This document shows positions 1-7,352 of a stretch of DNA of 26,275 bases, piece after piece; the stretch's first letter is position 1, and every line of letters starts with the position of its first letter. Below the pieces are notes generated by a model. The model was not told where the DNA came from, ran no database searches, and saw nothing but the letters and a program-made list of their open reading frames with translations. The position numbers and the translations under genes were made by a program. The stretch spans positions 1 to 26,275 of the forward strand of contig JBJEKU010000015.1 in NCBI GenBank assembly GCA_051878795.1. The letters are read 5' to 3'. This stretch comes from W1P20-047 sp051878795 (GTDB lineage Bacteria; Actinomycetota; Coriobacteriia; Coriobacteriales; Eggerthellaceae).

Positions 1-26
1 TTCCATGGGTTATACCCTAAGAGCAA

Positions 27-47
27 ACCACCCGCTTTGCGGGTGGT
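27..47. repeat. Perfect hairpin, 9-bp stem with 3-nt loop
   Basis: ACCACCCGC and GCGGGTGGT pair perfectly around a TTT loop. Read leftward the hairpin is followed by a T-rich stretch (TTTGCTCTT), so it could terminate a leftward transcript whose gene lies outside the window. Such short GC-rich hairpins also sit at ends of IS200/IS605-type elements. No transposase is visible nearby, so the role is undecided. Confidence 0.5.
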
Positions 48-142
48 CATGATTGTGCGCCAGGCATGGGATATGCAGAAGCGTCCAGTACCAAGGGATA
101 TCGCCTGCCGAAAGCGCCAGCGTGCATTGTCAACATGACCTA

Positions 143-478
143 ATGGAAAGAATCGTCGACAAGGACAACATGCGCGAAGCCTACATCAAGGTGAAATCTA
201 ACAGGGGCTCTGCCGAGGTGGACCGCATGAGCGTGACCAAGATGCATAGCTGTTTCAAGGAGCACGTTGACGGGCTCATCTGCCAAGTTAGGGAGGGCAA
301 GTAGGCGGCAGACATGAGGAAATTGCTGTAATGAATAGACGAGCATATGCGAAGGCGTATTCGCATATGCTATTGGAAGCAGTGGAAGAAGGTGCGAACC
401 CGCTTCAAGATGCTGAAGAAGTGCGGTATCAGAGAAGACAAAGCGTGGATGTTCGCCAACACGCGTAAGATTTTCTGA
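143..478 (+). pseudogene. Group II intron reverse transcriptase/maturase, internally deleted relic
   Basis: The frame opening at 143 reads MERIVDKDNMREAYIKVK and continues to a stop at 302-304. It resembles the start of group II intron (LtrA-like) reverse transcriptases, including the N-terminal region where NKGAPGIDGM is usual and SNRGSAEVDRM is seen here. The same frame then resumes with ADMRKLL, two consecutive stops, IDEHMRRRIRICYWKQWKK, and ANTRKIF before a final stop at 476-478. That second block matches the C-terminal maturase region (domain X side) of the same family. The whole catalytic core, including the YADD-type active site, is absent. Both ends staying in one frame points to one large internal deletion followed by point mutations. 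No intron domain V was recognised downstream. The family call is confident; the exact deletion junction (about 302-308) is inferred. Confidence 0.85.
342..371. repeat. 12-bp perfect inverted repeat inside the maturase relic
   Basis: AGCATATGCGAA (342-353) and TTCGCATATGCT (360-371) are exact reverse complements around a 6-nt loop. It overlies the start of the C-terminal maturase block. It may be chance in decaying coding sequence, or a mark of the rearrangement. No T-tract follows on either strand. Confidence 0.55.
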
Positions 479-803
479 CGTGCGGCGGCCTTCTTACCTT
501 TCGAGGGATTGGACTGACGAGAATACAGAAAAAAGGACTAGAAAAGCACCCTTCTTACATCCTTTGCTATTACTTAAGAAGGAGATGCTTGTTAGGTGAA
601 CTTGTGCAGGCAGTGAAGCGATTAAACCCTTTCTATCCTTGGGGTTGGGTTGCAAGTAAGTCTTCCGGTGATTCGTCTGATTTTGAACCCAATGCCGTTC
701 GTCAGTTCCCGCATTCGCATTCATGAGAAAAAGGTCGAGCGGAGGTTTTCGTAACGAAGTTAAGGCCATCCGCAAGACATGCATCCGCTTCTGCTTGTGA
801 GAT
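479..803. other. Gene-free stretch between intron relic and tetR-type gene
   Basis: About 325 bases with no convincing coding frame. The leftward frame at 494-784 has no recognisable motif and low-complexity composition. The sequence is more AT-rich than the flanking genes. It may hold intron 3' debris, but no domain V/VI hairpin with the usual GAGC...GUUC pattern was seen. A purine run AAGAAGGAG near 576-584 precedes only a five-codon frame. Confidence 0.5.
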
Positions 804-1370
804 TCATGAGGACATGAGCTGCGCCACAGACCCGTTGAAAATGAGCGTCAGGTACTCTACCGTCTCCTCGTCGGTCCAGCAGCTCGGCTCGATGATGGCG
901 TTGATCATGCACCCGGACAGAGCCTCCTCGAAGAACATGCACACGAACTCCATACCCTGCGGGGGCAGGGATTTTCCGCGGCGACAGTCTATCTGCTGGA
1001 ACACGCCCTTGACGATGGCGTGGAAGTCGGCCCTGAAGAACCGCTTCACCGTGTCGTAGCCCAGGGTCTCGTAGGCGCTGGCCAGCATGGCCCGGTTCTC
1101 CCTCACGTACCCCACCATGAACTGAAAGGCTTCCCGGGTGCTAACCAGCAGGTCGATTCTGCGCATCGTCTCCACGGTCTCCTGCTCCAGGGTCCACCGC
1201 AGCAGGTCGTAGATGTCCTCGAAGTGGTAGTAGAAGGTGTTGCGATTCACGCCGCAGTGCCGCACCAGCTGGCTGACGGTGATCTTGGACAGGGGCTTGG
1301 TGGCCATGGCGCTCTTGAGCGCCTGAGAGAAGGCGAGTTTTGTGCGTTGCGTGGCTCGTGAGATGCCCAT
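804..1370 (-). CDS. TetR/AcrR-family transcriptional regulator
   Basis: A 188-aa DNA-binding regulator. The N-terminal helix-turn-helix lies at about residues 29-50 (ITVSQLVRHCGVNRNTFYYH), followed by FEDIYDLLRW, a run typical of the TetR branch that includes DhaS-like regulators. The remaining helical part would be the ligand/dimerisation domain, with the normal size for the family. The start ATG at 1370 is preceded by AAAGGA at suitable spacing. The gene is divergent from the small unknown gene and the oleate hydratase, with about 220 bases between. Fatty-acid-responsive control of the oleate hydratase is an inference from this layout; the ligand cannot be read from sequence. Confidence 0.9.
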   Translation of the reverse strand: MGISRATQRTKLAFSQALKSAMATKPLSKITVSQLVRHCGVNRNTFYYHFEDIYDLLRWTLEQETVETMRRIDLLVSTREAFQFMVGYVRENRAMLASAYETLGYDTVKRFFRADFHAIVKGVFQQIDCRRGKSLPPQGMEFVCMFFEEALSGCMINAIIEPSCWTDEETVEYLTLIFNGSVAQLMSS

Positions 1371-1590
1371 GGTCGGTCCTTTCTCCAGGCAGCCCTTTCC
1401 ATTATGTCAACGGGGAAGGACCCTCGCAACAGTTAAACAGCTAGCGAATGTCTGGTTTTCTCCTTCGCCTTTATCTTGGTCAATGTGGGTGCGATTGTCT
1501 GTAAACGAACACCAGGCCCATGGTTGTCTATGTTTTTCGCTTCGTCCCGAGCCCACACTTATGCCAGAGGAGAGAGGGGGAGATGAGCCG
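1371..1590. promoter_or_regulatory. Divergent intergenic region, likely promoter/operator zone
   Basis: This 220-base spacer separates the leftward regulator from the rightward small gene and must hold starts for both. TTGGTC near 1477 with TGTAAA about 18 bases downstream is a weak candidate promoter for the rightward genes. GGTCCTTTCTCC near 1375 and GGGGAAGGACC near 1413 form an imperfect inverted pair that could be an operator. Neither is strong enough to assign. Confidence 0.3.
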
Positions 1591-1884
1591 ATGATCCGAT
1601 ACGACGTGACGCTTCTAGTTCCCTTGGGCGTTCGCGAAGGAAGCATGGAGCTTGACATCGACGATGGCCGCCTGATGGGAACCTTGTTCATTCTCGAACA
1701 GACGACGGAGGTTAGGGGATCCGTGGACGCCACGGGCAACTGCCGGGTTGAGGGGAACCTGAGAACCCTCATGAGCGATACACGATTCCAAGGTTGGGGA
1801 TTCATCGACGAGCAAGGGATATCTCTCCATCTTTTCACTGAGGAAGGCGCCTTTTTGCTTAAGGGCGCGAAGGTTGAAGCCTGA
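1591..1884 (+). CDS. Small conserved-looking protein of unknown function (97 aa)
   Basis: Reads MIRYDVTLLVPLGVREG and ends LLKGAKVEA. The protein is rich in alternating hydrophobic/polar stretches with many glycines (for example MELDIDDGRLMGTL and GWGFIDEQG), suggesting a small all-beta fold; it has no signal peptide or membrane segment. The ATG at 1591 is chosen because GAGGGGGAG lies about 8 bases upstream; an in-frame ATG at 1561 is possible but has no clear ribosome site and adds a low-complexity charged run. It stands just before the oleate hydratase remnant and intact gene and is probably co-transcribed with them. I do not recognise a characterised family. A role in lipid handling would be guilt by association only. 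Confidence 0.75.
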   Translation: MIRYDVTLLVPLGVREGSMELDIDDGRLMGTLFILEQTTEVRGSVDATGNCRVEGNLRTLMSDTRFQGWGFIDEQGISLHLFTEEGAFLLKGAKVEA

Positions 1885-1903
1885 TGTGCAGAAAGAGGTT
1901 ACG

Positions 1904-2029
1904 ATGCGGAATTACGACAGGGTCAACCCGACGAAGCCGGAGGGGATCGAGAATAGGAAGGCCTACATGCTGGGCGGAGGCATCGCCGGAGTGCCGCCTT
2001 TGTATCCGGAGCGCTGGGAGAACAGGTAG
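1904..2029 (+). pseudogene. N-terminal remnant of a second oleate hydratase
   Basis: A 41-codon frame beginning MRNYDRVNPTKPEGIENRKA and running into YMLGGGIAGV before breaking off to a stop at 2027-2029. It aligns with the first 30 residues of the intact gene just downstream (MRIYDLKYNAKAPEGIEERR, then AYIIGSGMAGL). The alignment covers the leader and the FAD-binding GxGxxG turn, but the two differ at many positions. It is therefore a diverged paralogue that lost about 93% of its length, not a recent copy. The last dozen residues (PPLYPERWENR) do not follow the N-terminal family pattern; LYP recalls the C-terminal SLYPGK of the intact enzyme, so an end-to-end deletion is possible. Translation is plausible (AGAAAGAGG upstream) but a functional product is unlikely. 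Confidence 0.75.
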
Positions 2030-2037
2030 GTGAAGCC

Positions 2038-3798
2038 GTGAGAATCTATGATCTGAAATACAATGCGAAGGCCCCTGAGGGAATCGAAGAACGTCGGGCC
2101 TATATCATCGGCTCGGGCATGGCGGGCCTCTCTGCGGCGGCTTACCTGGTAGACGATATCCACATGCCCGGCGAGAATGTGCATGTCTTGGAGGCATCCG
2201 AGGACATCGGAGGATCCATGGATGGCACCGGCACCTATTCCGACGGCTACCTGTGCCGGGGCGAGCGGGAGCTGGAGCCCAACATGGAATGCCTGTGGGA
2301 TCTTTGCTCAAGAATACCCTCCCTGCGCAACCCTGGCCGTACTGTGTTGGATGAGGTGTGGGAGTTCAACTACAAGTACCCCCTGCACAACGAGTATCGC
2401 TTGGTGGTGAAGGGAAAGCCCATCGACTGCCACGACTTCTCCATGGACGAGGAGTGCACCGAAGCCATGATGAGAATCCTGTTCTGCGACGAGACGGAGC
2501 TGGAGGGCAAGGCGATCGAGGACGTGTTTCCCGCCAGCTTCTTCCGCACGAACCTGTGGCAGACTTTCCACAACATGCTGGCCTTCAAGACCTATCACAG
2601 CGCAATCGAGGCCAAGCGGTATTTCCGCCGGTTCACCCACTTCATGCCGGAAAGCGACTACGAGCACGGCATCCTGCATACGGACATGAACGAGTACGAC
2701 GCCATCATCAGGCCTATGATCGCCTGGCTGGAGGGTAAGGGAGTGCGCATTGTCCGGGGCTGCAAGGTGAAGGAGATCCTCATGAATGCCGACGACACGG
2801 TGGCGGAGGGCATTCGCGTCGTGCGAAGTGGAAAGGAGGAGACCATCGAGGTAGGCCGCCAGAACATGGTGTTCTTCACCAACGGGTCCATGGTCACCAA
2901 CTCTAGCTTCGGCGATAACGTGACGGTGGCGAAGACCGACCGGCGTACGGACGACAGGGGCCTGTTCACCGTGTGGGAGAAGCTCGCAGCGCGTAATGAG
3001 AAGTTCGGCCGTCCCGAAACCTTCATCAGCGACATCGACCGCACTAAGTGGATGTCCTTCTTCCCCACCATCACCGATTTTCCAGAGTTCTACCGTCGTA
3101 TCGAGGAGGCTTCGGGAAGGTCCATCGGCACCAACGGGGTCATCACCTTTCCAGAGTCGAACTGGGACATCTCCTACATCGCCTACCACAACCCCTACTT
3201 CCCCGACCAGCCGGAGAACGTGCAGGTGGGATGGGGCTACGGTTTGTGGGGCGAGCGCCCGGGCAACTACGTGGCCAAGCCCATGTGCGAGTGCACTGGA
3301 AACGAGATTCTGCTGGAGCTGCTGTACCACTTCGACATGTTGGACCTGTATGACGGCATGGTCAGGAGCACGTACATGTCCACCTGCATGATGCCCTACA
3401 TCACCAGCCAGTTCATGCCACGCAGGCGCAGCGACAGGCCGAAGGTGGTGCCGGAGGGGTGTGAGAACCTGGCATTCATAGGCCAGTACGTCGAGACCCC
3501 GGAGGACGCGGTATTCACGGTGGAGACATCCTGCCGTACGGGGCTGTACGCGGCCTACGCCCTCACCGGGGTGGAGAAGAAGCCCCTGGAGGTGGCCTCC
3601 ACCTTCTACGACATCAGGTACGTGATCGCGCAGGTGAAGAAAATCCAGGGCATCGAGGGCGATCTGACCATGCGGGACGTTCCCAAGGTGAACCCCGTCA
3701 AGCTGCCGGAGATGGCATCCTTCGCCCTGAAGACCATCAACTCCATCGAGAGATACCCCAGCCTGTATCCTGGGAAGGAGCCTCCTCAAGGGTTCTAG
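2038..3798 (+). CDS. ohyA: Oleate hydratase (FAD-dependent fatty acid double-bond hydratase)
   Basis: A 586-aa enzyme that adds water to the cis-9 double bond of oleic and related unsaturated fatty acids to give 10-hydroxy acids (EC 4.2.1.53 family). It has normal full length. The dinucleotide-binding turn GSGMAGLSAAAYL is at residues 26-38. RGERELE at 74-80 matches the family RGGREM motif that carries the catalytic glutamate (E78 here), and it is followed by the typical MECLWDLCSRIPSL. The block MNEYDAIIRP corresponds to the family NQYDS region bearing the active-site tyrosine. The C-terminal part holds GQYVETPEDAVFTVETS, another hallmark. The GTG start at 2038 has AGGTAGGTGAAG just upstream. 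In gut bacteria this family detoxifies unsaturated fatty acids. The preceding regulator may control it. Confidence 0.95.
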   Translation: MRIYDLKYNAKAPEGIEERRAYIIGSGMAGLSAAAYLVDDIHMPGENVHVLEASEDIGGSMDGTGTYSDGYLCRGERELEPNMECLWDLCSRIPSLRNPGRTVLDEVWEFNYKYPLHNEYRLVVKGKPIDCHDFSMDEECTEAMMRILFCDETELEGKAIEDVFPASFFRTNLWQTFHNMLAFKTYHSAIEAKRYFRRFTHFMPESDYEHGILHTDMNEYDAIIRPMIAWLEGKGVRIVRGCKVKEILMNADDTVAEGIRVVRSGKEETIEVGRQNMVFFTNGSMVTNSSFGDNVTVAKTDRRTDDRGLFTVWEKLAARNEKFGRPETFISDIDRTKWMSFFPTITDFPEFYRRIEEASGRSIGTNGVITFPESNWDISYIAYHNPYFPDQPENVQVGWGYGLWGERPGNYVAKPMCECTGNEILLELLYHFDMLDLYDGMVRSTYMSTCMMPYITSQFMPRRRSDRPKVVPEGCENLAFIGQYVETPEDAVFTVETSCRTGLYAAYALTGVEKKPLEVASTFYDIRYVIAQVKKIQGIEGDLTMRDVPKVNPVKLPEMASFALKTINSIERYPSLYPGKEPPQGF

Positions 3799-3861
3799 GG
3801 ATTGAAGGTTGATGGCTGGCGCCCTCGGGGTGAGCGGCTGCGGTAGCAGGAGAAAGCGCAC

Positions 3862-4167
3862 GTGAAACGGGCGCCTGCGGAATGGGCGACGGCCAACGAC
3901 GTGCGCTTGTCCTGCAGCCGCACCGGCAACTGCCATGACGATGGGGTTGTCAAATCGTTCTCCGCAACGCTCAGGAATGAGATGTGCTACCGTGAATCGT
4001 TTGCCACGAGGGTCGATGCAAGGCGCGCCCTTGCGGGGTTCATCGAGTCCTATTACAACATGTGTCGGCCCCATTCCTTCATCGGTTGCAGGATACCGGG
4101 CCGTGTCATGGACGATTTCTCTAGGCGGACGGTGCTCGAACCGGAAAACCTTCCGATGGCGGCCTAG
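3862..4167 (+). pseudogene. IS3-family transposase (OrfB) C-terminal remnant
   Basis: The frame reads PAEWATANDVRLSCSRTGNC, then HDDGVVKSFSATLRNEMCYR, and SYYNMCRPHSFIGCRIPG. This is the end of an IS3-family integrase-core transposase. In active members the middle motif is DNAVVESFFATLKNE, where the E of VES is the third catalytic DDE residue. Here it is lysine (AAA codon), so even a full protein would be inactive. Only about the last 100 of roughly 280 residues remain; the GTG at 3862 is simply where the open frame begins. Sequence similarity appears to start near 3870, shortly after the oleate hydratase stop, so the insertion or deletion edge lies between 3799 and 3870. Confidence 0.85.
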
Positions 4168-4179
4168 GATCTCGCAATC

Positions 4180-4236
4180 TCGTGTCCGAAACATTGACAC
4201 ATGTTACCTTGGGCGAGGCTGGTTTTCCGGACACGA
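4180..4236. repeat. Inverted repeat near the IS3 remnant, possible element end
   Basis: TCGTGTCCGAAA (4180-4191) and TTTTCCGGACACGA (4223-4236) are near-exact inverted copies, differing by one extra C in the second. The first lies 13 bases after the transposase stop and continues ATTGACACA, the sort of sequence found at IS3 right ends. The second may come from another element copy or from an adjacent end. Confidence 0.4.
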
Positions 4237-4438
4237 AAATCTTACCCGCTCCCCCTGCATCTACCTGGGATTTTCATCTGCCCCGTATTCGGTAGCAACC
4301 TATAGAAACCCCCGAAGAGCTGATTATTTTCAGTGAAGGTTTCACAATTTGCAGCGGTTCGGGGAAGGGTGTCGACCTGGGTGGGCGCGTCTTTTCCGGT
4401 TTCTGTGCGGAAACCGCGACCTGCCGCGAACCTTCCTC
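4237..4438. other. Non-coding gap after the IS3 remnant
   Basis: No coding frame with recognisable content is seen here. The leftward frame covering 4242-4472 overlaps the end of the methyltransferase gene and shows no motif. The region probably marks the border between the accessory segment and ordinary chromosome. Confidence 0.4.
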
Positions 4439-5359
4439 CTATTGCGGGATGCGACCCATCTCCGGGCTCCATGCGATGAAAGCCCAGGTGGATATCCGTG
4501 CTTCCTTCAGTTTCAGCTTACCGGGGCATTCAGGGGTGGGTTCGGTGTTTTCCACGAGCATTTCCGAAAGCCATTCATCGAGCAATCCGTGGAAGCGCGC
4601 CAAGTCCCGGGTTTCGTCTTCCAAGTCCCACGCTTGTTCTTCGATGCAGCGCAGCAGCATGGCCCGGTAGTCTTCCTGCGCTTGCTGGAAGCTGTCATAG
4701 CCGCAATCGCGTGCGCTCGAGATGTAGTTGCAGGTGGGTTGGTATCCCAGGTTGATCAGGATATTCAGAAGGTATTGATGGGTGCGCAGCCCGCGCTCTT
4801 CCATGCTGCAGATGCCGATGATGCGGCTGTCGATGCGCGGGGTGGTGCCGATGCTCACCGTGGCGCAGCAGAGCCTGCGGGCGGCGCGGCTCATCTTGTG
4901 CACATGCTGTTCCAAGCTTGATGAGGTCGCAATCGAACGCGAGGCGATCACGGCATCGACGCAGGATTCGCCCACGCCGAATTCGTCCCAATCGTCTTCC
5001 CAGGCCATCTTCTTCACATCGATGCCATCCAGCTGCCGCGATTCCATTGCGCGGCGCAGCTGCCCGAGCATTCCCTTGCTGAAATCCGCTGCGATCACCA
5101 TATGCCCGGCTTGGGCGAGCGGTATGGCCAAGTGCCCGGCGCCGCATCCCATATCCAGAACGGATTCGCCGGGGTGCAGGTTGGCAAGCCTGAGGAAGTC
5201 ATGCACGTATGCACTCGGCGCATCCTTCACGGTGAAGCTGGCTGCGCGTGCATCCCAGGCACTGCTGTCCGAGGGGATTTCAGGGATGTTCGCTATTCTT
5301 CGGTACTCTTCGTCCCAATCCCGGCTTTGCAGGATACTGGGAGTGTCATGGGTGCTCAT
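4439..5359 (-). CDS. Class I SAM-dependent methyltransferase
   Basis: A 306-aa soluble enzyme. Residues about 66-81 hold motif I, GESVLDMGCGAGHLAIPLAQ, followed by the expected acidic loop MVIAADFSKGML (motif II), so S-adenosylmethionine binding is well supported. The N-terminal 60 residues (RDWDEEYRRI, then AWDARAASF) and the C-terminal 150 residues, with conserved-looking cysteines, would set the substrate, which cannot be read. The ATG at 5359 is preferred because AAGGAAGAAG precedes it; the upstream open frame has no ribosome site and reads as low-complexity sequence antisense to the thyX leader. The gene is divergent from thyX across about 265 bases. No downstream partner is visible, since mobile debris follows. 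Confidence 0.88.
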   Translation of the reverse strand: MSTHDTPSILQSRDWDEEYRRIANIPEIPSDSSAWDARAASFTVKDAPSAYVHDFLRLANLHPGESVLDMGCGAGHLAIPLAQAGHMVIAADFSKGMLGQLRRAMESRQLDGIDVKKMAWEDDWDEFGVGESCVDAVIASRSIATSSSLEQHVHKMSRAARRLCCATVSIGTTPRIDSRIIGICSMEERGLRTHQYLLNILINLGYQPTCNYISSARDCGYDSFQQAQEDYRAMLLRCIEEQAWDLEDETRDLARFHGLLDEWLSEMLVENTEPTPECPGKLKLKEARISTWAFIAWSPEMGRIPQ

Positions 5360-5624
5360 GGCTTCTTCCTTCTCTTGTTTGAAGCGGGCAGGCACATTGT
5401 AGTCGATACGGGGCTTCCTGCGCCGATTCACGTGAATGGCTGTGCCCGGGGTCTTGCATGTGGATGCCTTCAGCGGACGTCGATTGTCGCTTGCCGTACG
5501 GAGTCGTGCTCCCTTTGTGGCATCGGGACGCTGCGTTGCCGCATCGGTTACTATGTTCGATGGAAAATGAGGGTCGCCTGTCGGGGTGGCCTGCTTTTTA
5601 TCAGGAAACGAAAGGAATGCGTGC

Positions 5625-6305
5625 ATGAACGTCGAGCTTCTCTACCATACGCCCGATCCGGAGCGGGCCATCGCAACGGCGGCGCGCTTGTGCTATGCGC
5701 CAGTCGGTGCTTCCGAGTTGATGGAGACCATGTCCGAAGAGCGTGTTTACAAAGTGCTTTCAACCATCATGCAAAGCGGCCATTTCTCTACCTTGGAGCA
5801 TGCGAGCTATACCTTTGCGGTCGAAGGCGTATCCCGCGCCCTCACCCATCAGCTGGTCCGTCATCGCCTGGCCAGCTACAACCAGCAGTCACAGCGCTAC
5901 GTGAAGTTCGCCGACGGGGTGCCCGTGGTGACGCCCCATACCATCGCCGGCAACGAACAGGCGCTGAAAGTGTTCGAGCAAGCGATCGAACATTGCGAGC
6001 AGGCGTACGAGCAGCTGATCGCCGCGGGGATCCCTGCCGAAGATGCGCGTTACCTGCTTCCCAACGCCGCCGAAACGAAGATCGTTATCACCATGAACGT
6101 GCGCGAGCTGCTGCATTTCTTCGAGGTGCGTTGCTGCAACAGGGCGCAGTGGGAAATCCGCGAGCTCGCCCATCGCATGTTGGAGCTTGCCTCGCCTACT
6201 GCTCCCTTCATCTTCAAGGATGCGGGCGCTCCCTGCGTGAGGGGGTATTGCCCCGAAGGCAAGATGAGCTGCGGCAAGCCTTATCCCCGTGTCGAGAGGA
6301 ACTGA
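5625..6305 (+). CDS. thyX: FAD-dependent thymidylate synthase ThyX
   Basis: A 226-aa flavoenzyme converting dUMP to dTMP using methylenetetrahydrofolate and NADPH (EC 2.1.1.148). The signature RHRX7S is intact at residues 79-89 (RHRLASYNQQS), and HFSTLEHASYTF at 53-64 is the usual preceding motif. Late in the protein, NARELLHFF-type sequence (NVRELLHFFEVRCC) and RAQWEIRELA complete the family pattern. The start ATG at 5625 has AAAGGAA nine bases upstream; earlier in-frame starts are less well placed. The next gene begins two bases after the stop, so the pair is translationally coupled. Its presence suggests that this organism makes dTMP through ThyX; whether it also has ThyA cannot be told. 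The downstream tmk in this window acts on the product. Confidence 0.97.
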   Translation: MNVELLYHTPDPERAIATAARLCYAPVGASELMETMSEERVYKVLSTIMQSGHFSTLEHASYTFAVEGVSRALTHQLVRHRLASYNQQSQRYVKFADGVPVVTPHTIAGNEQALKVFEQAIEHCEQAYEQLIAAGIPAEDARYLLPNAAETKIVITMNVRELLHFFEVRCCNRAQWEIRELAHRMLELASPTAPFIFKDAGAPCVRGYCPEGKMSCGKPYPRVERN

Positions 6306-6307
6306 CC

Positions 6308-7318
6308 GTGCAGAAGCGCGAATCCGATTTCTCCAGGGCGTTTTCCGAAGACGGCGCCCGGAAAACCCATGTAGGCGGTCAGGCGCTGCTCGAGGGGGTC
6401 ATGATGCGCGGGAAGCTCAATTGGGGGGTTGCGGTCCGCGAGCCAACGGGCGACATCTATCTGGAAGAGCATGATCTGGCCAGCGGCAAGGATAAGAACA
6501 AATGGCTGCGCCTTCCCATCATCCGAGGATGCACTGCCTTCGTCGAATCGCTCATGCTGGGTTTCAAGGCACTGGAGATTGCAGCGGAGCATGCCTTCGA
6601 TGATGAAGAGGAAGGGCAGGCCGATCGCGAAGGCGGATCCGATGCTTTCGGCAAGGGTGCAATGGCGGTATCGATGGTCTTCGGCCTGGTGCTGGGCGTG
6701 GTGCTGTTCATCGTGGCGCCGGCGCTTCTGACCAATCTGTTGGTCGGGGAATACGATTCGGCGACCCTGCTCTGGAATATCGTGGATGGCCTGCTGCGCG
6801 TTGCCGTATTCGTGTTCTATATCTGGCTTATCGGCAGGATGGGCGAAATCAAGCGTATGTTCGGCTATCACGGAGCGGAGCATAAGGCCATCCATTGCTA
6901 CGAGCACGGATTGCCCTTGACTCCCGAAAACGCACGGAGTTTTCCGCGCTTGCACGTGCGCTGCGGCACAGCCTTCCTGATCATGGTGATGGTCATCGCA
7001 ATCGTGGTGTACACCGTGGTCCCTATCAAGTCGCTTATCGTCGCCTGGGGTGTGACTGATTCCGTTTTGAAGCTGACGCTCGTCATCCTCGTGCGTATCG
7101 TGCTCATGCCGGTTATCGCCGGCGTCAGCTACGAGATCACGGTGAAATGGGCGGGCAGCCATCCAGAAAACCCGCTTGTGAAACTGATCCTGTGGCCGGG
7201 TATGCAGATGCAGTACCTGACCACGCGCGAACCCGATGACGGTCAGATCGAATGCGCCATCAAGGCCATGCAGCTGGTTTTGGAGCGGGAAGAGGCGCAG
7301 GACCGCTTGGGTGTGTAG
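6308..7318 (+). CDS. DUF1385 / YqhQ-like integral membrane protein
   Basis: A 336-aa protein of the DUF1385 family (Bacillus YqhQ type). It begins with the hallmark THVGGQALLEGVMMRG at about residues 20-35. Hydrophobic segments lie at about 118-140, 160-177, 221-240 and 250-275, so it is a polytopic membrane protein. The motif FGYHGAEHKAIHCYE at 185-199 has conserved His and Glu residues that look like metal ligands, although no activity is established for the family. A highly acidic stretch (DDEEEGQADREGG) sits between the N-terminal part and the first helix. The GTG at 6308 is chosen: it lies two bases after thyX with GAGAGGA upstream, and it gives a family-typical N terminus. The open frame upstream of it is only antisense/out-of-frame sequence. 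Confidence 0.92.
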   Translation: MQKRESDFSRAFSEDGARKTHVGGQALLEGVMMRGKLNWGVAVREPTGDIYLEEHDLASGKDKNKWLRLPIIRGCTAFVESLMLGFKALEIAAEHAFDDEEEGQADREGGSDAFGKGAMAVSMVFGLVLGVVLFIVAPALLTNLLVGEYDSATLLWNIVDGLLRVAVFVFYIWLIGRMGEIKRMFGYHGAEHKAIHCYEHGLPLTPENARSFPRLHVRCGTAFLIMVMVIAIVVYTVVPIKSLIVAWGVTDSVLKLTLVILVRIVLMPVIAGVSYEITVKWAGSHPENPLVKLILWPGMQMQYLTTREPDDGQIECAIKAMQLVLEREEAQDRLGV

Positions 7319-7352
7319 ATGCTTCCGTTTCCGCGCGGATGCGGTGGATGCT

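Noticed and set aside
494..784. A 96-codon leftward frame in the gap after the intron relic
   Set aside because: No motif, no ribosome site and composition unlike the neighbouring genes.
2308..4200. A 630-codon leftward open frame antisense to the oleate hydratase gene
   Set aside because: It is a shadow of high-GC codon bias on the opposite strand, shows His/Val/Leu-rich sequence without motifs, and crosses two unrelated features.
5102..6307. The open frame continuing upstream of the DUF1385 gene through thyX
   Set aside because: The upstream part is out of frame with thyX and antisense to the methyltransferase, rich in Arg/Cys/Ala with no motif. The DUF1385 start at 6308 has its own ribosome site.
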